A DNA stretch of 64,000 nt from Cohnella kolymensis. Its GTDB lineage: Bacteria; Bacillota; Bacilli; Paenibacillales; Paenibacillaceae. Position 1 is the stretch's first letter. The number at the start of each line of letters is the position of its first letter. A program made the translations under genes and the position numbers. The stretch covers positions 124,001-188,000 of the forward strand of contig NZ_JXAL01000001.1 of assembly GCF_000829465.1 (NCBI RefSeq). The letters run 5' to 3'. Under the pieces are notes generated by a model. The model had not been told where the DNA came from. It was given only the letters and a program-made list of their open reading frames with translations, and did not search any database. This document shows positions 24,810 through 35,503 of this stretch, one piece after another.

Positions 24810-26364
24810 ATGCTTAATGATCATCAAGAGGATCTCCTTACCTTTGCTGATGAAGAGCTCAGCGACATACAGAAAGCTGCGCCTGAAGAGGAGAAATGGA
24901 AAATAGTCATCGTGGACGATGAGCATGAGGTTCATCACGTTACCAAGATGGTTTTGAACGATTTCGAATTCGACGGCAAACGTCTGGAGTTCCTGAGTGC
25001 GTACACGGAAGCCGAAGCGCTGCGCTTAATTGCAGACAATCCGGATACGGCCATCATATTATTGGATGTTGTGATGGACGAAGACGACTCCGGCCTGAAA
25101 ATCGTCAAATACATACGTCAGACTCTCAAATATCAGTCGGTGCGCATCATTCTGCGTACGGGTCAGCCGGGACAGGCGCCGGAAAAGCTGGTGATCACCA
25201 ATTACGATATTAACGACTACAAAGAAAAAACCAGAGCTGACCAGCCAGAAGCTTTTTACAACGATCATGGCCGCTCTTAGGTCGTATAGGGACATTATCG
25301 TAATCGAGAATAACAAAGTCGGTCTGGAGAAAATCATCAATGCGTCGGCCGACCTGTTCGAGGTCAAATCGATGAGGAAGTTTGCCTCAGGCGTCTTGAC
25401 CCAACTGACCTCGATCTTGAATTTGCATAAGAACGCGCTGCACTGCAACAGCTTTGCCGTCACCAAAGGCAACGAGGAAATTTATATTCTCGCGGCTTCC
25501 GGGGATTATGCGTTCGACGAACATGACAGGATTCAGGACGTCGTTCAGCCGCATGTGCTCAAAAGTATCGAGACTGCGTTCCACGACAAGAGGAGCGGCT
25601 TCTACGACAACCATTTCACTTGCTATTTCCAGAGCAGAACGGGCATGGAGAACGTCATCTATTTTGAAGGATCCAACAAGCTGAACGAGTGGAACCGTTA
25701 CCTGATTGAAATTTATTGCTCGAATGTCTCGATCGCCTTCGAAAATATTTACCTGAACGAGGAAGTAGAGAATACGCAAAAAGAAATCATCTTCACGCTG
25801 GGCGAGATTGCCGAGAGCCGTTCCAAAGAAACGGGCTATCATGTCAAAAGGGTCGCCGAGTACTGCAAGCTTCTCGCTTTGCAATACGGGCTGCCGGAAG
25901 AAGAAGCCGAGCTGATCAGGCTCGCCTCATCCATGCATGATGTCGGCAAAGTGGCCATTCCCGACGAAATCTTGAATAAGCCGGGCAAATTGTCCGAGGA
26001 AGAATTCGAAATCATTAAAAACCATACGGACTACGGCCACGCCATGCTGAAGCACTCGAACCGCGATATCATCAAAGCCGCGTCCATCATTGCCCACCAG
26101 CATCACGAGAAATATAACGGCCAAGGTTATCCGAACGGGCTGGCCGGCGAACAGATTCATATTTACGGCCGAATTACCGCCCTTGCGGACGTATTCGACG
26201 CGCTCGGGACGGAGCGGGTGTACAAGAAGGCGTGGACGCTGGAGGAGATCCTGGTTTACTTCAGGACGGAGCGCGGCGGGCACTTTGACCCCCAGCTGGT
26301 GGATATCTTCCTTAACAACCTGCCGGCAATTCTTAAAATCAAGGAACAATACTCGAAGCGTTAA
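24810..26364 (+). pseudogene. response regulator with DUF3369 and HD-GYP domains, frame broken by one extra base
   Basis: Starts MLNDHQEDLL 7 bases after the kinase stop. A receiver domain (phospho-acceptor Asp86 in IILLDVVMD) is followed by the DUF3369 segment. The frame slips near 25230, in GAAAAAACC: removing one base joins NDYKEKT to ELTSQKLFTTIMAALRSYRD. The C-terminus is an HD-GYP c-di-GMP phosphodiesterase with MHDVGKVAIP and HHEKYNGQGYPNGL. The pair would link an outside signal to c-di-GMP breakdown. Full restored length is about 517 residues. Confidence 0.87.
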
Positions 26365-26370
26365 TAACGA

Positions 26371-26400
26371 AAACCGCTCCTTCCGAGAAGGAGCGGTTTC
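26371..26400 (+). terminator. intrinsic terminator of the two-component operon
   Basis: AACCGCTCCTT and AAGGAGCGGTT with a CCGAG loop, then TTCTT. Confidence 0.87.
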
Positions 26401-26417
26401 TTGCTTATTCTTGGACT

Positions 26418-26603
26418 TTATGTGTCGTCGATCGCATCCGCAGCGTCTATGACATTTTCATCAGGCACATCCGTTATGTCCCGCTGCAGTCTGGCTTGAG
26501 CTTCGATATTGCTTGTCATCCAATCCTCGAACGACCGATCCAACTGCGCCTCCTGATTACGGTCCTCTCTTGCGTCGGAATCGAATTCAAGATCCTCGTA
26601 CAA
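26418..26603 (-). CDS. small acidic protein, 61 aa
   Basis: A TTG start at 26603 has AAAGGAGG 7 bases upstream; the GTG eight codons earlier overlaps that site. The product is very acidic and soluble (YEDLEFDSDAREDRNQEAQ and a tail of DVPDENVIDAADAIDDT). It has no cysteine, no membrane helix and no known motif. It faces the terminator of the kinase operon and follows the uncharacterised gene at 26649. Confidence 0.58.
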   Translation of the reverse strand: MYEDLEFDSDAREDRNQEAQLDRSFEDWMTSNIEAQARLQRDITDVPDENVIDAADAIDDT

Positions 26604-26648
26604 TGCCGGCCCTCCTTTGACGTTCACATTGCCTTATATTATCCGCAT

Positions 26649-27164
26649 TTAGATACTGCCTAATTCTGTGATGGTTTTCAGCACATGCTGGATTAAGTCC
26701 GGGATATCCCCCATCTGGTCCTCGTTCACTTTGCGATGAAATTTCATTTCGACGATATCCGTGTAGACTGCAGGCTCCTCACCATATACAAAGCTTATAA
26801 TTTGCGTCGGCCGATGCTCCTGTTTCCATATTGCCTGCAGCACTTCCTCCACTTGCGGACACTGTTCCTGCGCGTCCTCAACTTGCAGGTAAAACCTCAA
26901 GGTTAGCGTACAGCCCGGCGTTTCACCCGGTATTTCCAGTATCTCGACCGCCAAATCTTCTAACGAGGCTTGCAGATGAATTTCCCCCGTCACTTTCGAT
27001 TGGTCCGCCAATTCGAACTGCAGGGTGAACTCCCTCGACATGTTCGACATTACCAGCTGATCCGTCCGATTGATGATCTTGATTCTCCCGCTCAGATTAT
27101 CCAAGTCATAAAGCTGATTTTCAAATGCAACCTTCAAATTTTCAAAGACGGTAGGGTCGAACAT
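26649..27164 (-). CDS. uncharacterised protein, 171 aa
   Basis: A mixed alpha/beta soluble protein starting MFDPTVFENLKVAFENQLYD. Strands such as LSGRIKIINRTDQLVM and REFTLQFELADQSKVTGEIHL suggest a beta-rich fold, followed by a C-terminal helix (DIPDLIQHVLKTITEL). No transmembrane helix. It is 31 bases downstream of speD on the same strand and may be co-transcribed with it. I do not recognise the family; I make no claim on function. Confidence 0.6.
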   Translation of the reverse strand: MFDPTVFENLKVAFENQLYDLDNLSGRIKIINRTDQLVMSNMSREFTLQFELADQSKVTGEIHLQASLEDLAVEILEIPGETPGCTLTLRFYLQVEDAQEQCPQVEEVLQAIWKQEHRPTQIISFVYGEEPAVYTDIVEMKFHRKVNEDQMGDIPDLIQHVLKTITELGSI

Positions 27165-27195
27165 AGATGATATCCTCGCAATTTTTTGTTTTTCA

Positions 27196-28023
27196 TTACA
27201 CTGTGCCGATCGACCCGCGCTCTATATTTTTTCCGTAGAATATTTCATCCATTTCCTGATTTAATTTTTCGGTAATTTCCTTCTCTTCATCCGGCGTAAG
27301 CTTATCTTTCGTATACCCGAACAAGTAATTGTTCAAGTCAAAATCTCTCAGCTTGCATTTCGTGTGGAATATATGCTCCTGATACACGTTAACGTCGATC
27401 ATATGATATAATTCGATCGCTTCGTCCGGGATGTAATTCTGGATTGAGCTGATCTCATGATCAATAAACAGCTTGTGCCCGTGCACGTCTCTTGTAAAGC
27501 CGCGAACGCGGTAATCGATCGTCATAATATCGGTATCAAAAGAGTGAATCAAGTAATTCAGCGCTTTAAGCGGCGAAATTTCCCCGCAGGTCGACACGTC
27601 GATATCCGCCCTGAATGTGCTGATCCCTTCTGTCGGGTGGTATTCGGGGTAAGTATGAACGGTGATATGACTTTTGTCCAGCTGTATGACAACGTTGTCC
27701 GGCAGCGGTCCCGGCGATTCTTCGTACGATTCGGTCGGCACCTCCACGATGGGACCCTCGGATACGAGCACCGTTACACTTGCGCCTTGCGGCACATAAT
27801 CTTGCTGCGCAATATTCAAAGCGTGCGCGCCGATAATATCCGCTACGTGACTAAGAATGATTTTTAATCTGTCCGAATTGTACTGCTCATCGATATATTC
27901 TAAGTAGGCCTCGCGTTCCTCTTTCGTCTTCGTATAACAGATGTCGTACATATTAAAGCTTAGCGTTTTGGTAAGATTATTAAAGCCATGTAAAGTAATG
28001 CGTTGTTCCGGCGTAAGTTCCAT
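27196..28023 (-). CDS. speD: S-adenosylmethionine decarboxylase proenzyme, SpeD long (E. coli) type
   Basis: Makes decarboxylated AdoMet, the aminopropyl donor for spermidine. The 275-residue proenzyme carries the self-cleavage site in [13 protein letters not shown]: cleavage between Lys117 and Ser118 gives the pyruvoyl cofactor. Other conserved parts are [22 protein letters not shown] and [12 protein letters not shown]. It belongs to the long class 1A form, not the short 120-residue form of B. subtilis. It sits beside polyamine uptake and breakdown genes. No spermidine synthase gene is in the window. Confidence 0.92.
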   Translation of the reverse strand: MELTPEQRITLHGFNNLTKTLSFNMYDICYTKTKEEREAYLEYIDEQYNSDRLKIILSHVADIIGAHALNIAQQDYVPQGASVTVLVSEGPIVEVPTESYEESPGPLPDNVVIQLDKSHITVHTYPEYHPTEGISTFRADIDVSTCGEISPLKALNYLIHSFDTDIMTIDYRVRGFTRDVHGHKLFIDHEISSIQNYIPDEAIELYHMIDVNVYQEHIFHTKCKLRDFDLNNYLFGYTKDKLTPDEEKEITEKLNQEMDEIFYGKNIERGSIGTV

Positions 28024-28108
28024 GATCGACTCCTCCAGTTGTTGTCATGTCCACGTAGCATTATTCCCTTTTACCCATTAATTCAAGCCTGATAGCAATA
28101 ACAATCTG

Positions 28109-28373
28109 CTTTTGTCGATATCCCGTCGGTTCAGGAAGGATTAGTATAGCGCCGCCTTTTGACGATATCCCGTCGGTTCAGGAAGCTTTGCTATGGCGCA
28201 GTCTTTTGACGATATCCCGTCGGTTCAGGAACGAGAATTTGAGCTTTGGCCTCCTTTCCTGAGTGGTAGGGATATCGACAAAAGAGGCGGAAAACAACTA
28301 CACCTGAGCGAGAGGGATATCGACAAAAGGGCGGAAAACAACTACACCTGAGTGAGAGGGATATCGACAAAAG
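28109..28373. repeat. REP-like repeat cluster 1: three direct and three inverted copies
   Basis: Six copies of a roughly 28-base unit with core CTTTTGWCGATATCCC and end TTCAGGA. Direct copies are at 28109-28136, 28156-28184 and 28203-28231; inverted copies at 28257-28284, 28303-28329 and 28347-28373. The two halves could pair as a long imperfect stem. The unit also occurs at 38.4-39.7 kb and 49.4-49.6 kb. No gene lies in this 395-base gap between speD and the aminotransferase. Spacing and lack of identical spacers exclude a CRISPR array. Confidence 0.87.
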
Positions 28374-28418
28374 CGCATAACAAAGACGCGGACCGAAATC
28401 CGCGCCACCTGACAAACG

Positions 28419-29777
28419 CTATTGATTTTTCATAACATCTTTAAAAGTATGAATGATAAAGTCCAAGTCTTCGTCCGTTGACGAGAGCGGCGGCGACAAA
28501 GTGAGAACGTTGTTGAAGCCTGCGACCGTATCCCCGTTCTTGCCGATGATCAGCCCGCGGGCTTTGCATTCTGCGATGATTTTGCCGACTGCAGGAAGAG
28601 GAAGCGGCTGCTTCGTTTCCTTGTTTTCCACTACTTCTATCCCCATCAGGAAGCCGAAGCTGCGGATATCGCCGACCAAAGGATGCTCCCGCAGCTCCTC
28701 CATTTCTTCAGCCAGCCTCTCTCCTAAAATGTAAGCTCGCTCAACGAGCTTTTCCCGCTCCAGAATTTCGATATTTTTCAGCGCCAGCGCGCAGCAAGCA
28801 GGAGTCCCTCCGAATGTGTTTACGTGCCGGAGGTGGCTGTATTCCGCTTTATTCTTGAATACTTCATAGATATCTTTACGGACGGCAGTCGCGGAAAGAG
28901 GCAGATAGCCGCTGGTCAAGCCTTTGGCCATAGTCACAATATCAGGTTTGATCCCGAAGTTCATATGCCCGAATTTCTGGCCGGAACGGCCGACGCCGCA
29001 GATGACTTCATCGATGATCAGAATCACATTGCGCCGGGTGCAAATTTTCCTGACTTCCTCCATATACACCTGATGAGGAACGATGACGCCGCCGCCTGTA
29101 ATGACAGGCTCCATGATGACGGCCGCAATCGTTTCTTCACCTTCCCATACGATCGTTTCCTCAATTTCATGCGCACATTGCAGGTTGAATTCCTCCACCG
29201 ACATCCCTTCCGGCCGTCTGTAGCTGTCGGGTGGACGGACGTGGAGGAAGCCATGGCCGAGCGGCTCATATTTGTACTTCCGTTGTGCCTGCCCGGTAGC
29301 AGCCAGCGCACCCATCGAATTTCCGTGATAAGCCCTGTAGCGGGAAATGAATTTGTACCGGCTGTGCTCGCCGTTCTGCTGGTGGTACTGTCTTACGATT
29401 TTAAAGGCGGTTTCATTCGCTTCCGAGCCGCTGTTGGAGAAAAAGATCACATAGTCGCCTTCAAGCCATTCATTTAATTTTTCCGCCAGACGGATGGCTG
29501 GAATATGACTTTGCGACAGCGGGAAATACGGCAGAGTGACCAATTGGTCGTAGGCGGCCTTAGCCAGTTCTTCTCTTCCGTAGCCGACGTTCACGCACCA
29601 TAGCCCGGACATCGCATCCAGGTAGCGCTTGCCGTCAATGTCGGTGATCCACGAACCTTTACCGGAGACTGCAACCATAGGCGGAACCTGTTCGTTGTAT
29701 GGCGTCATCGCATGCCATAGGTATTGCCTGTCTTTTGCAATAAGATCGATCGTCTCGTTGTTCAAGGACATCTGCAT
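28419..29777 (-). CDS. class III omega-amino acid/polyamine:pyruvate aminotransferase (SpuC-like)
   Basis: 452 residues from ATG 29777 (GGAGGTGAGC upstream). PLP enzyme of fold type I: LDAMSGLWCVNVGYGREEL, FFSNSGSEANETAFK, YHGNSMGALAATG, the Asp in IIDEVICGVGRSG and the PLP Lys in TMAKGLTSGYLPLS. The N-terminal block DAMSGLWCVNVGYGREEL is typical of putrescine/spermidine:pyruvate (SpuC) and omega-amino acid:pyruvate transaminases. It follows the aldehyde dehydrogenase by 17 bases at the end of the first polyamine operon, where it may move the amino group of GABA or a polyamine to pyruvate. Confidence 0.86.
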   Translation of the reverse strand: MQMSLNNETIDLIAKDRQYLWHAMTPYNEQVPPMVAVSGKGSWITDIDGKRYLDAMSGLWCVNVGYGREELAKAAYDQLVTLPYFPLSQSHIPAIRLAEKLNEWLEGDYVIFFSNSGSEANETAFKIVRQYHQQNGEHSRYKFISRYRAYHGNSMGALAATGQAQRKYKYEPLGHGFLHVRPPDSYRRPEGMSVEEFNLQCAHEIEETIVWEGEETIAAVIMEPVITGGGVIVPHQVYMEEVRKICTRRNVILIIDEVICGVGRSGQKFGHMNFGIKPDIVTMAKGLTSGYLPLSATAVRKDIYEVFKNKAEYSHLRHVNTFGGTPACCALALKNIEILEREKLVERAYILGERLAEEMEELREHPLVGDIRSFGFLMGIEVVENKETKQPLPLPAVGKIIAECKARGLIIGKNGDTVAGFNNVLTLSPPLSSTDEDLDFIIHTFKDVMKNQ

Positions 29778-29794
29778 GCTCACCTCCACCCGAT

Positions 29795-31274
29795 TTACTT
29801 CATGAAATGCCAGTCTTTATAAACCCGGCCTGTAACATCCGCCATGACATGCTTGATCTGGGTGTAATCTTCCAACGCATAAACCGACATATCTTTGCCG
29901 AATCCGCTCTGCTTCAATCCGCCATGCGGCATTTCCGAAACAATCGTGATGTGATCGTTGATCCATACCGTTCCGGCTTGAATACCCGCTGACATCCGGT
30001 TGGCTTTAAACACATCCCGCGTCCAGACGGATGCGGCAAGGCCATAGATCGTGTCGTTAGCCAATTCAAGCGCCTCTTCCTCGTCGCGGAAGGGCAGCAC
30101 GACCAGAACCGGACCGAACACTTCTTCCTGGACGATCTCGGAATTTTGCTCGGCATCGTACAACACAGTCGGCATATAATATGCGCCTTGCGACAGTGCG
30201 GGATCGTCGGGCCGCTGCCCGCCTGCAGCCAGCTTTGCCCCAGCCTGCACGGCCCTTTCCACGAAGCCGGCCACACGGTCGCGGTGCTCCCATGAAATGA
30301 GTGATCCCATTTCGGTGCTGCGGTCCAGCGGCAGTCCGACACGAATGCGTTGTACGCGTTCCGCCAACATAGCCACAAACTCATCATATACAGAGGCTTC
30401 TACATAAGCCCGCGTTGCTGCCGTGCAATCCTGGCCGGAATTAATGAAAGCACCCATCACCGCACCTTGAACTGCCGCCTCCAAATCCGCATCCGCAAAA
30501 ACGACGAAAGGCGCTTTGCCGCCCAATTCCATATGAAGCTTCTTCACCGTGCCGGCCGCTTGCTGCATGATTCTTTTCCCGGTCTGCGTGTCGCCCGTCA
30601 CGGAAATCATGCGCACATCGGGATGTGTCACCAGCGCCTCACCCACGATCCCTCCGGGACCCGTCACCACATTCAGCACGCCGGGAGGTATGCCCGCCTC
30701 ACTGGGCAGGCCCGCCGCCATCTCGATCGTCGTCAGCGGAGTCAAGCTTGCCGGTTTGATCACGGACCGTGTTACCTGCGGCCAGCGAAGGTCCGAGCTT
30801 CCATACAGCCATATTCATTGGGTAGTTCCAAGGAGCAATTAGGCCGACAACACCAAGCGGTTCGCGCCGAATGGAGCTTTGGTGACCCGGGACATACTCG
30901 GTTACCGCCATGCCCGGAACAACTCTCGCAGCGCCGGCAAAAAACCGCAGGTTATCAATGGAAAACGGAATATCGAACGTTTCCGTCATAATGATCGGTT
31001 TCCCGGTCTGTGCGGTCTCCAGCTGCGCAAAGTGATCGGCTCGTTCGATAAGAATCTGCGACCACTTGAGCAATAACTCCGACCGGCCGGCAGGACCAAG
31101 CGCGGCCCACTCCGAAAAAGCGCGTTTCGCTGCGGCTACCGCTTGATCGATATGATCGGCTCCACATTGGTCAACGCTTGCGATCACTGTCCCCGTTGCG
31201 GGGTTCATCACGATAAACTTCTCTTCCGAATTCACCCAGCTGCCATCAATATAACTGTGATAGTATGACGACAT
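29795..31274 (-). pseudogene. aldehyde dehydrogenase (gamma-aminobutyraldehyde type), broken by one extra base
   Basis: N-terminal part MSSYYHSYIDGSWVNSEEKF to KLGPSLAAGNTV, then one extra base near 30765 (ACGGTCCGTG where ACGGTCGTG is expected). After the break IKPASLTPLTTIEM resumes in the right frame. All active-site parts are there: LIAPWNYPMNMAVWKLGPSLAAG, Glu in MELGGKAPFVV and Cys in NSGQDCTAATRAYV. It would oxidise aminobutyraldehyde to GABA after transamination of putrescine. It sits 6 bases after rpoN. Confidence 0.87.
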
Positions 31275-31280
31275 TTTATT

Positions 31281-32564
31281 TCACCCTTCCATTCTTTTTC
31301 GCAGGGAAGAAGACAGCACATTCAGCTCCTCGCGGTACTTGGTTACCGTTCTGCGGGAAATCCGCACTCCTTCCCGGTTTAAAATGTCTACAAGTTTCTG
31401 GTCAGACAGCGGCGACTGCTTGTTCTCCCGGGCAATCAGCTCCTTCAGCCTGATCTTGACTCGCTTGGCTGAGGCATGCTCCCCCGAATCGGTTGCAAGA
31501 GCGGAGCAAAAGAATTGCTTCAGTTCAAATACCCCAAACTGCGTCCTCACAAATTTGCCCTGCACCGCCCTGCTTACGGTAGATTCGTGCACTTGCAGCC
31601 TCTCGGAAACGACTCTTAACGTGAGCGGCTTCAATGCCTTTTCACCTTGGCTCAGAAACGACGCCTGCTCATCGAAGATGGCGAGGATCACCCGATACAA
31701 GGTGACTTGCCGCTGCTTAAGCCCATGAACAATCGACATTGCCGATTTGAGCTTCTCCTTCATGAATGGCACGCTGTCCCACTGCCTGTTCAACGTGAGC
31801 TGCGGGAGTGCGCCTTGATTCATCCGTATAACCGTCTTGCCATCTTCTTGATAGATAAAAGCATCCGGCACCGTATACACTACCTCTTCACTGCCGGAAG
31901 CTGACCACGGCCGGGGCTGCAATCCGCGTATGTATGCCGCGATCCGGTTCACTTCACTCAAGGGGAGCTTTGTCTGCAGCGCGATTTTGTCCAGCTTGGC
32001 TTGCGCGAGGAGCTGCAAATATTCGCCGACAACCTTATCCGCCCCCGATACTGCAAGCGGGTCTCTCGCGATTTGGAGCAGCAAGCATTCTCTCAGGTCT
32101 CGGGCCCCGACACCTGCAGGTTCTAATGATTGCAGTATCGCGAGAGCCTGCTCTACAGCCTCTTCCGGCTGTGCCAAGCAGGCTGCGGTGTCGGCGGCTG
32201 AAATCCGCAAATAGCCTGCGTCATCCAGGTTCCCTGCCAGAAAAGCCGCAATTTTATATAGATGAGCAGGATTATTGGCCATTCTCAGTTGACTGAGCAG
32301 GATATGTTCAAGCGTCTCTTTTCTCGCCTGTACTCCCCACAGCGTATCCGCACCCCTTTTTATATACTGGCTGGATTTGCCCATCGCTGTGAGCGATATA
32401 GGCGGCGCCTCGATTTCCAATACTGGGTTTTCCATGGCCTCTTCATTCAGGTATTGTATCAAGTCATAGTTGGATAATTGTAAAATATGGAGTGATTGCT
32501 GTAGTTCAGGCTTTAACATCAATTTCATGTTCAACTGCTGAGTAAGTTGTAAGCCTTGTCGCAA
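31281..32564 (-). CDS. rpoN: RNA polymerase sigma-54 factor
   Basis: 427 residues from the TTG at 32564, which has GGAGG 8 bases upstream (the ATG at 32618 has none). Region I is Gln/Leu-rich (MRQGLQLTQQLNMKLMLKPELQQSLHILQLS), a core-binding middle follows, and the RpoN box ISRRTVTKYREELNVL near the C-terminus recognises the -24 element. It is the Bacillus SigL equivalent. Unusually it lies inside the polyamine import and breakdown operon, between potA and the aldehyde dehydrogenase, so it may be made together with the genes that need it. Confidence 0.93.
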   Translation of the reverse strand: MRQGLQLTQQLNMKLMLKPELQQSLHILQLSNYDLIQYLNEEAMENPVLEIEAPPISLTAMGKSSQYIKRGADTLWGVQARKETLEHILLSQLRMANNPAHLYKIAAFLAGNLDDAGYLRISAADTAACLAQPEEAVEQALAILQSLEPAGVGARDLRECLLLQIARDPLAVSGADKVVGEYLQLLAQAKLDKIALQTKLPLSEVNRIAAYIRGLQPRPWSASGSEEVVYTVPDAFIYQEDGKTVIRMNQGALPQLTLNRQWDSVPFMKEKLKSAMSIVHGLKQRQVTLYRVILAIFDEQASFLSQGEKALKPLTLRVVSERLQVHESTVSRAVQGKFVRTQFGVFELKQFFCSALATDSGEHASAKRVKIRLKELIARENKQSPLSDQKLVDILNREGVRISRRTVTKYREELNVLSSSLRKRMEG

Positions 32565-32657
32565 ACGCACCACCTCCACATTGAAAGCGATTACACAGAT
32601 AATTCTATTATATAACAAAGTGCGAGTCGGAATCTGTCACAATCTCTGTGATCCGTT

Positions 32658-33730
32658 CTATGCGCCGATTACAATGCCATCTTCTTCATCCCAGCTCACC
32701 CAGACGTTCTCCCCGGCAACAAAGCCGGCCTTGCCCATGCTCGGGCTCATCGTAAAAATCTGCGTTCCGTCGGCGAGACGCACAATCGTACGAACAAAGG
32801 ACCCGACAAAGATCGTCTCCTCCACGATCCCCGGCAAAGCAAACGACTGCTCCAGTCGCTCCTCTTTATCCAGACGGATTCTCTCAGGGCGCACGGACAA
32901 TATCATCGTTTCCGCCATCTGTTGGTTTTTGCCCAGCCTGCCCCCAAGCCGACTCCCTGAAAAATCGAGCACAACGCCGTTGCCCTTGTGTGAAAGAACC
33001 TTCACTTCCATCAAATTGGTCTCACCGATAAAATCCGCCACGTACTTCGATTGCGGGGAATCGTAGATTTCCTTGGGCGCTGCCACCTGCTCGATTCTGC
33101 CTTGATTCATAACGGCGATGCGATCCGACATCGTTAATGCTTCTTCCTGGTCGTGCGTGATGTAAATAAACGTAATCTCCAACTTTTGCTGCAGATGCTT
33201 GAGCTCAATCTGCATCTGTTTGCGCAGCTTCAGATCCAGTGCGCCTAACGGCTCGTCGAGCAGCAGTACTTTGGGCTTGTTGATCAGCGCCCTGGCCACG
33301 GCTACTCTCTGCTGCTGCCCGCCGCTGAGCTGCATCGGCTTCCGATTGCCGAGCGGCTCCAGCTGCACCATGCGCAAAACTTCCTGCACTCTCTCCGCCT
33401 GCGCGGACTTGGGTACACCCTTCATCCTTAAGCCGTATGCGATATTCTCGTAAACCGTCATGTGCGGAAAGAGCGCATAGCTTTGAAAGACGGTGTTGAC
33501 GTCCCTTTTGTAAGGCGGGATGTCTACCACATTACGGCCTTCCAATAATATTTGTCCCTCCGTCGGCCTCTCGATCCCGCGATCATTCGCAGGGTTGTCG
33601 TTTTGCCGCAGCCGCTCGGGCCCAGAATGGTGAGAAACTCTCCCTTTTCCACTTCGAGATTGATTCCTTTCACGACCAGCTCGGAACCGAACCTTTTTTC
33701 CACGTTCTGCAATTGAATGATCGGGTTCAT
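32658..33730 (-). pseudogene. potA: polyamine ABC transporter ATPase PotA, broken by one missing base
   Basis: [20 protein letters not shown] leads to Walker [17 protein letters not shown], then the frame slips near 33573 (GGATCGAG where GGATTCGAG is expected). It resumes as [27 protein letters not shown]. Signature LSGGQQQRVAVARALINKP, Walker [13 protein letters not shown]-loop ITHDQEEAL, and a C-terminal TOBE domain. Restored length is about 357. It energises import by the PotB/PotC pore from PotD. Confidence 0.88.
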
Positions 33731-33751
33731 GCCCGGCCTCCTTCCGGCTTT

Positions 33752-34549
33752 CTACGCCTCGGCTTTGTCTCGCGTCAAGCGGGTGACGATGACAATCATG
33801 ACCACTGAAAAAATGAAAATGAGCGTCGAAATGGCATTCACTTCCGGCGTGATCCCCCTGCGCAGCATCGCCCAGATTTGCACCGGCAGCGTGAGATCTC
33901 TTCCCGTCAAAAAGTAGCTCACTGCAATCTCATCCAGAGACAAAGTGAACGAAAGCAGGGATGCGCCGATAATGGCTGTTCGGATATTGGGAAGGGTGAT
34001 GAAAAAAAATGTTTTCAGCCGGGTGGCCCCCAGATCCATGGAAGCCTCTTCGATCACGCGGTTGAATCTCTTTAATCGGGCATAGACCTGCGTCATTACA
34101 ATCGCGATCAGAAAGGTGCCATGGCCCAACAATATGCTGATGAGCGAGAGATTCATTCCGGCTAGAACGAATACGCTCATCATCGCCACCCCGGTAATAA
34201 TTCCAGGCAATATCATAGGGAGCAGAACAAGTCTCTCAAACAAAGCCTTCCCCGGAAAATGAAACCGATCTACTGCGAAAGCGGCCGGGATTCCCAGCAG
34301 AAGACCGATTAAAGTGCCGGCTGCCGCAACGATCAGGCTGTTTTTGAAGGAAGCGATCAGCGCGGTGTCGCGCATCAAAACCCCGTACCATTTCGTCGAC
34401 CAGGATTCAATCGGGAAGGAATTGACGGCATTTTCGCTGAACGAATAGAAGACCACGACAATCATCGGCAAATAAATAAATGCAAAAATGAGTACCGCCG
34501 ATATCGTCAGCGCGGTGTAAATCCAATCGATTCTGAACCGTCTGCCCAC
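33752..34549 (-). CDS. potC: polyamine ABC permease PotC
   Basis: 265 residues, six membrane helices, and the inner-loop EAA motif VIEEASMDLGATRLKTFFFITLPNIRTAIIGA that contacts PotA. Membrane partner of PotB. It lies 21 bases before potA and 26 bases after potB. Confidence 0.9.
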   Translation of the reverse strand: MGRRFRIDWIYTALTISAVLIFAFIYLPMIVVVFYSFSENAVNSFPIESWSTKWYGVLMRDTALIASFKNSLIVAAAGTLIGLLLGIPAAFAVDRFHFPGKALFERLVLLPMILPGIITGVAMMSVFVLAGMNLSLISILLGHGTFLIAIVMTQVYARLKRFNRVIEEASMDLGATRLKTFFFITLPNIRTAIIGASLLSFTLSLDEIAVSYFLTGRDLTLPVQIWAMLRRGITPEVNAISTLIFIFSVVMIVIVTRLTRDKAEA

Positions 34550-34575
34550 GGGATACTGCCTCCTCTAGCGCGGTG

Positions 34576-35476
34576 TTAGAAGCTCGCGGTTTTCTTTTCC
34601 AACCGGTGGGTGAGCTGCAGAATGCCAAGCACCACGAACAAAGTAATGATACCGATCGTCGACCCGAGCGGCCAGTTGTTGGCGACACCGAACAGGCTGT
34701 AAACCACGTTGGACACCATCATGCTGCTCGTTCCGCCAAGAAGCTGCGGTGCCAGAAAATCACCCATCGTCAGCACGAAAGCGAAAGTGGCTCCTGCAAT
34801 GACGCCAGGCAGACTTAACGGCAGCACAATATGGAAGAATGTCCGCCAGCGCCCGGCCCCCAAATCCTTGGAAGCCTCCAGAATATCCCGCGGAATATGC
34901 TCCAATGAAGTGTAAATGGACATGAGCACCCAAGGCGTGTAAATGTGAGTTAGAGCGAGCACTACCGCATAGGGGCTGTATAGAAAAATCTCCAGCGGCT
35001 TGTCGATCAAGCCGACTGACAGTAATAGATTGTTCAGAATCCCTTCCTGTCCGAGTACGATTTTCCACGCGTAAGCCCTGACCAGATAACTGACCCACAG
35101 CGGAATAATGACAAGCGTATACCACAGCTGCTTATTTTTTTTTGATTTTAAAATGGATGAAGTAGGCCAGCGGGTAGCTCAGTAAAATGCTGAACACCGT
35201 TACCCATGCGGCTATTCGGAGTGTTTTGAGAAAAGTGCCGTAATACAGCGCATTCGTAAAAAACTTTTTATAGTTATCAAAGGAAAAATCATGAACGATC
35301 GTGCCGAAATCGACTTTCCAGAAGCTGTTGATCAGGAGCACCATGTACGGGATAAATAAAAACACGGACAGCCAGACAATCGGAGGAATCAGCAGGATTA
35401 AAAGGCGCGGGTTCCAATTCCGCCGCACCCTGGTGTAATCGGTTTTGTTAACGGGCAATGGCGCATCGTTCCGCAT
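34576..35476 (-). pseudogene. potB: polyamine ABC permease PotB, broken by one extra A in a homopolymer
   Basis: The first part (MRNDAPLPVNKTDYTR to YPLAYFIHFKI) ends in a false stop at a run of nine A bases (plus 35135-35143). With eight A bases the frame reads FKIKKNKQLWYTLVIIPLWVSYLVRAYAW and continues to the EAA loop ILEASKDLGAGRWRTFFHIVLPLSLPGV. The restored protein is about 299 residues with six helices. A long homopolymer at the break suggests a sequencing error. Confidence 0.88.
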
Positions 35477-35503
35477 GTTTTCCTCTCCTCATGTAGGAAC
35501 ATA

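Noticed and set aside
23289-25280. A single 663-residue fused kinase and receiver protein
   Set aside because: The fusion arises only because of a one-base loss near 24705. The repaired kinase ends in a normal IQIPINEG with its own stop, and the regulator has its own ATG.
28109-28373. CRISPR array
   Set aside because: The copies change orientation, spacers are short and unequal, and no cas gene is present.
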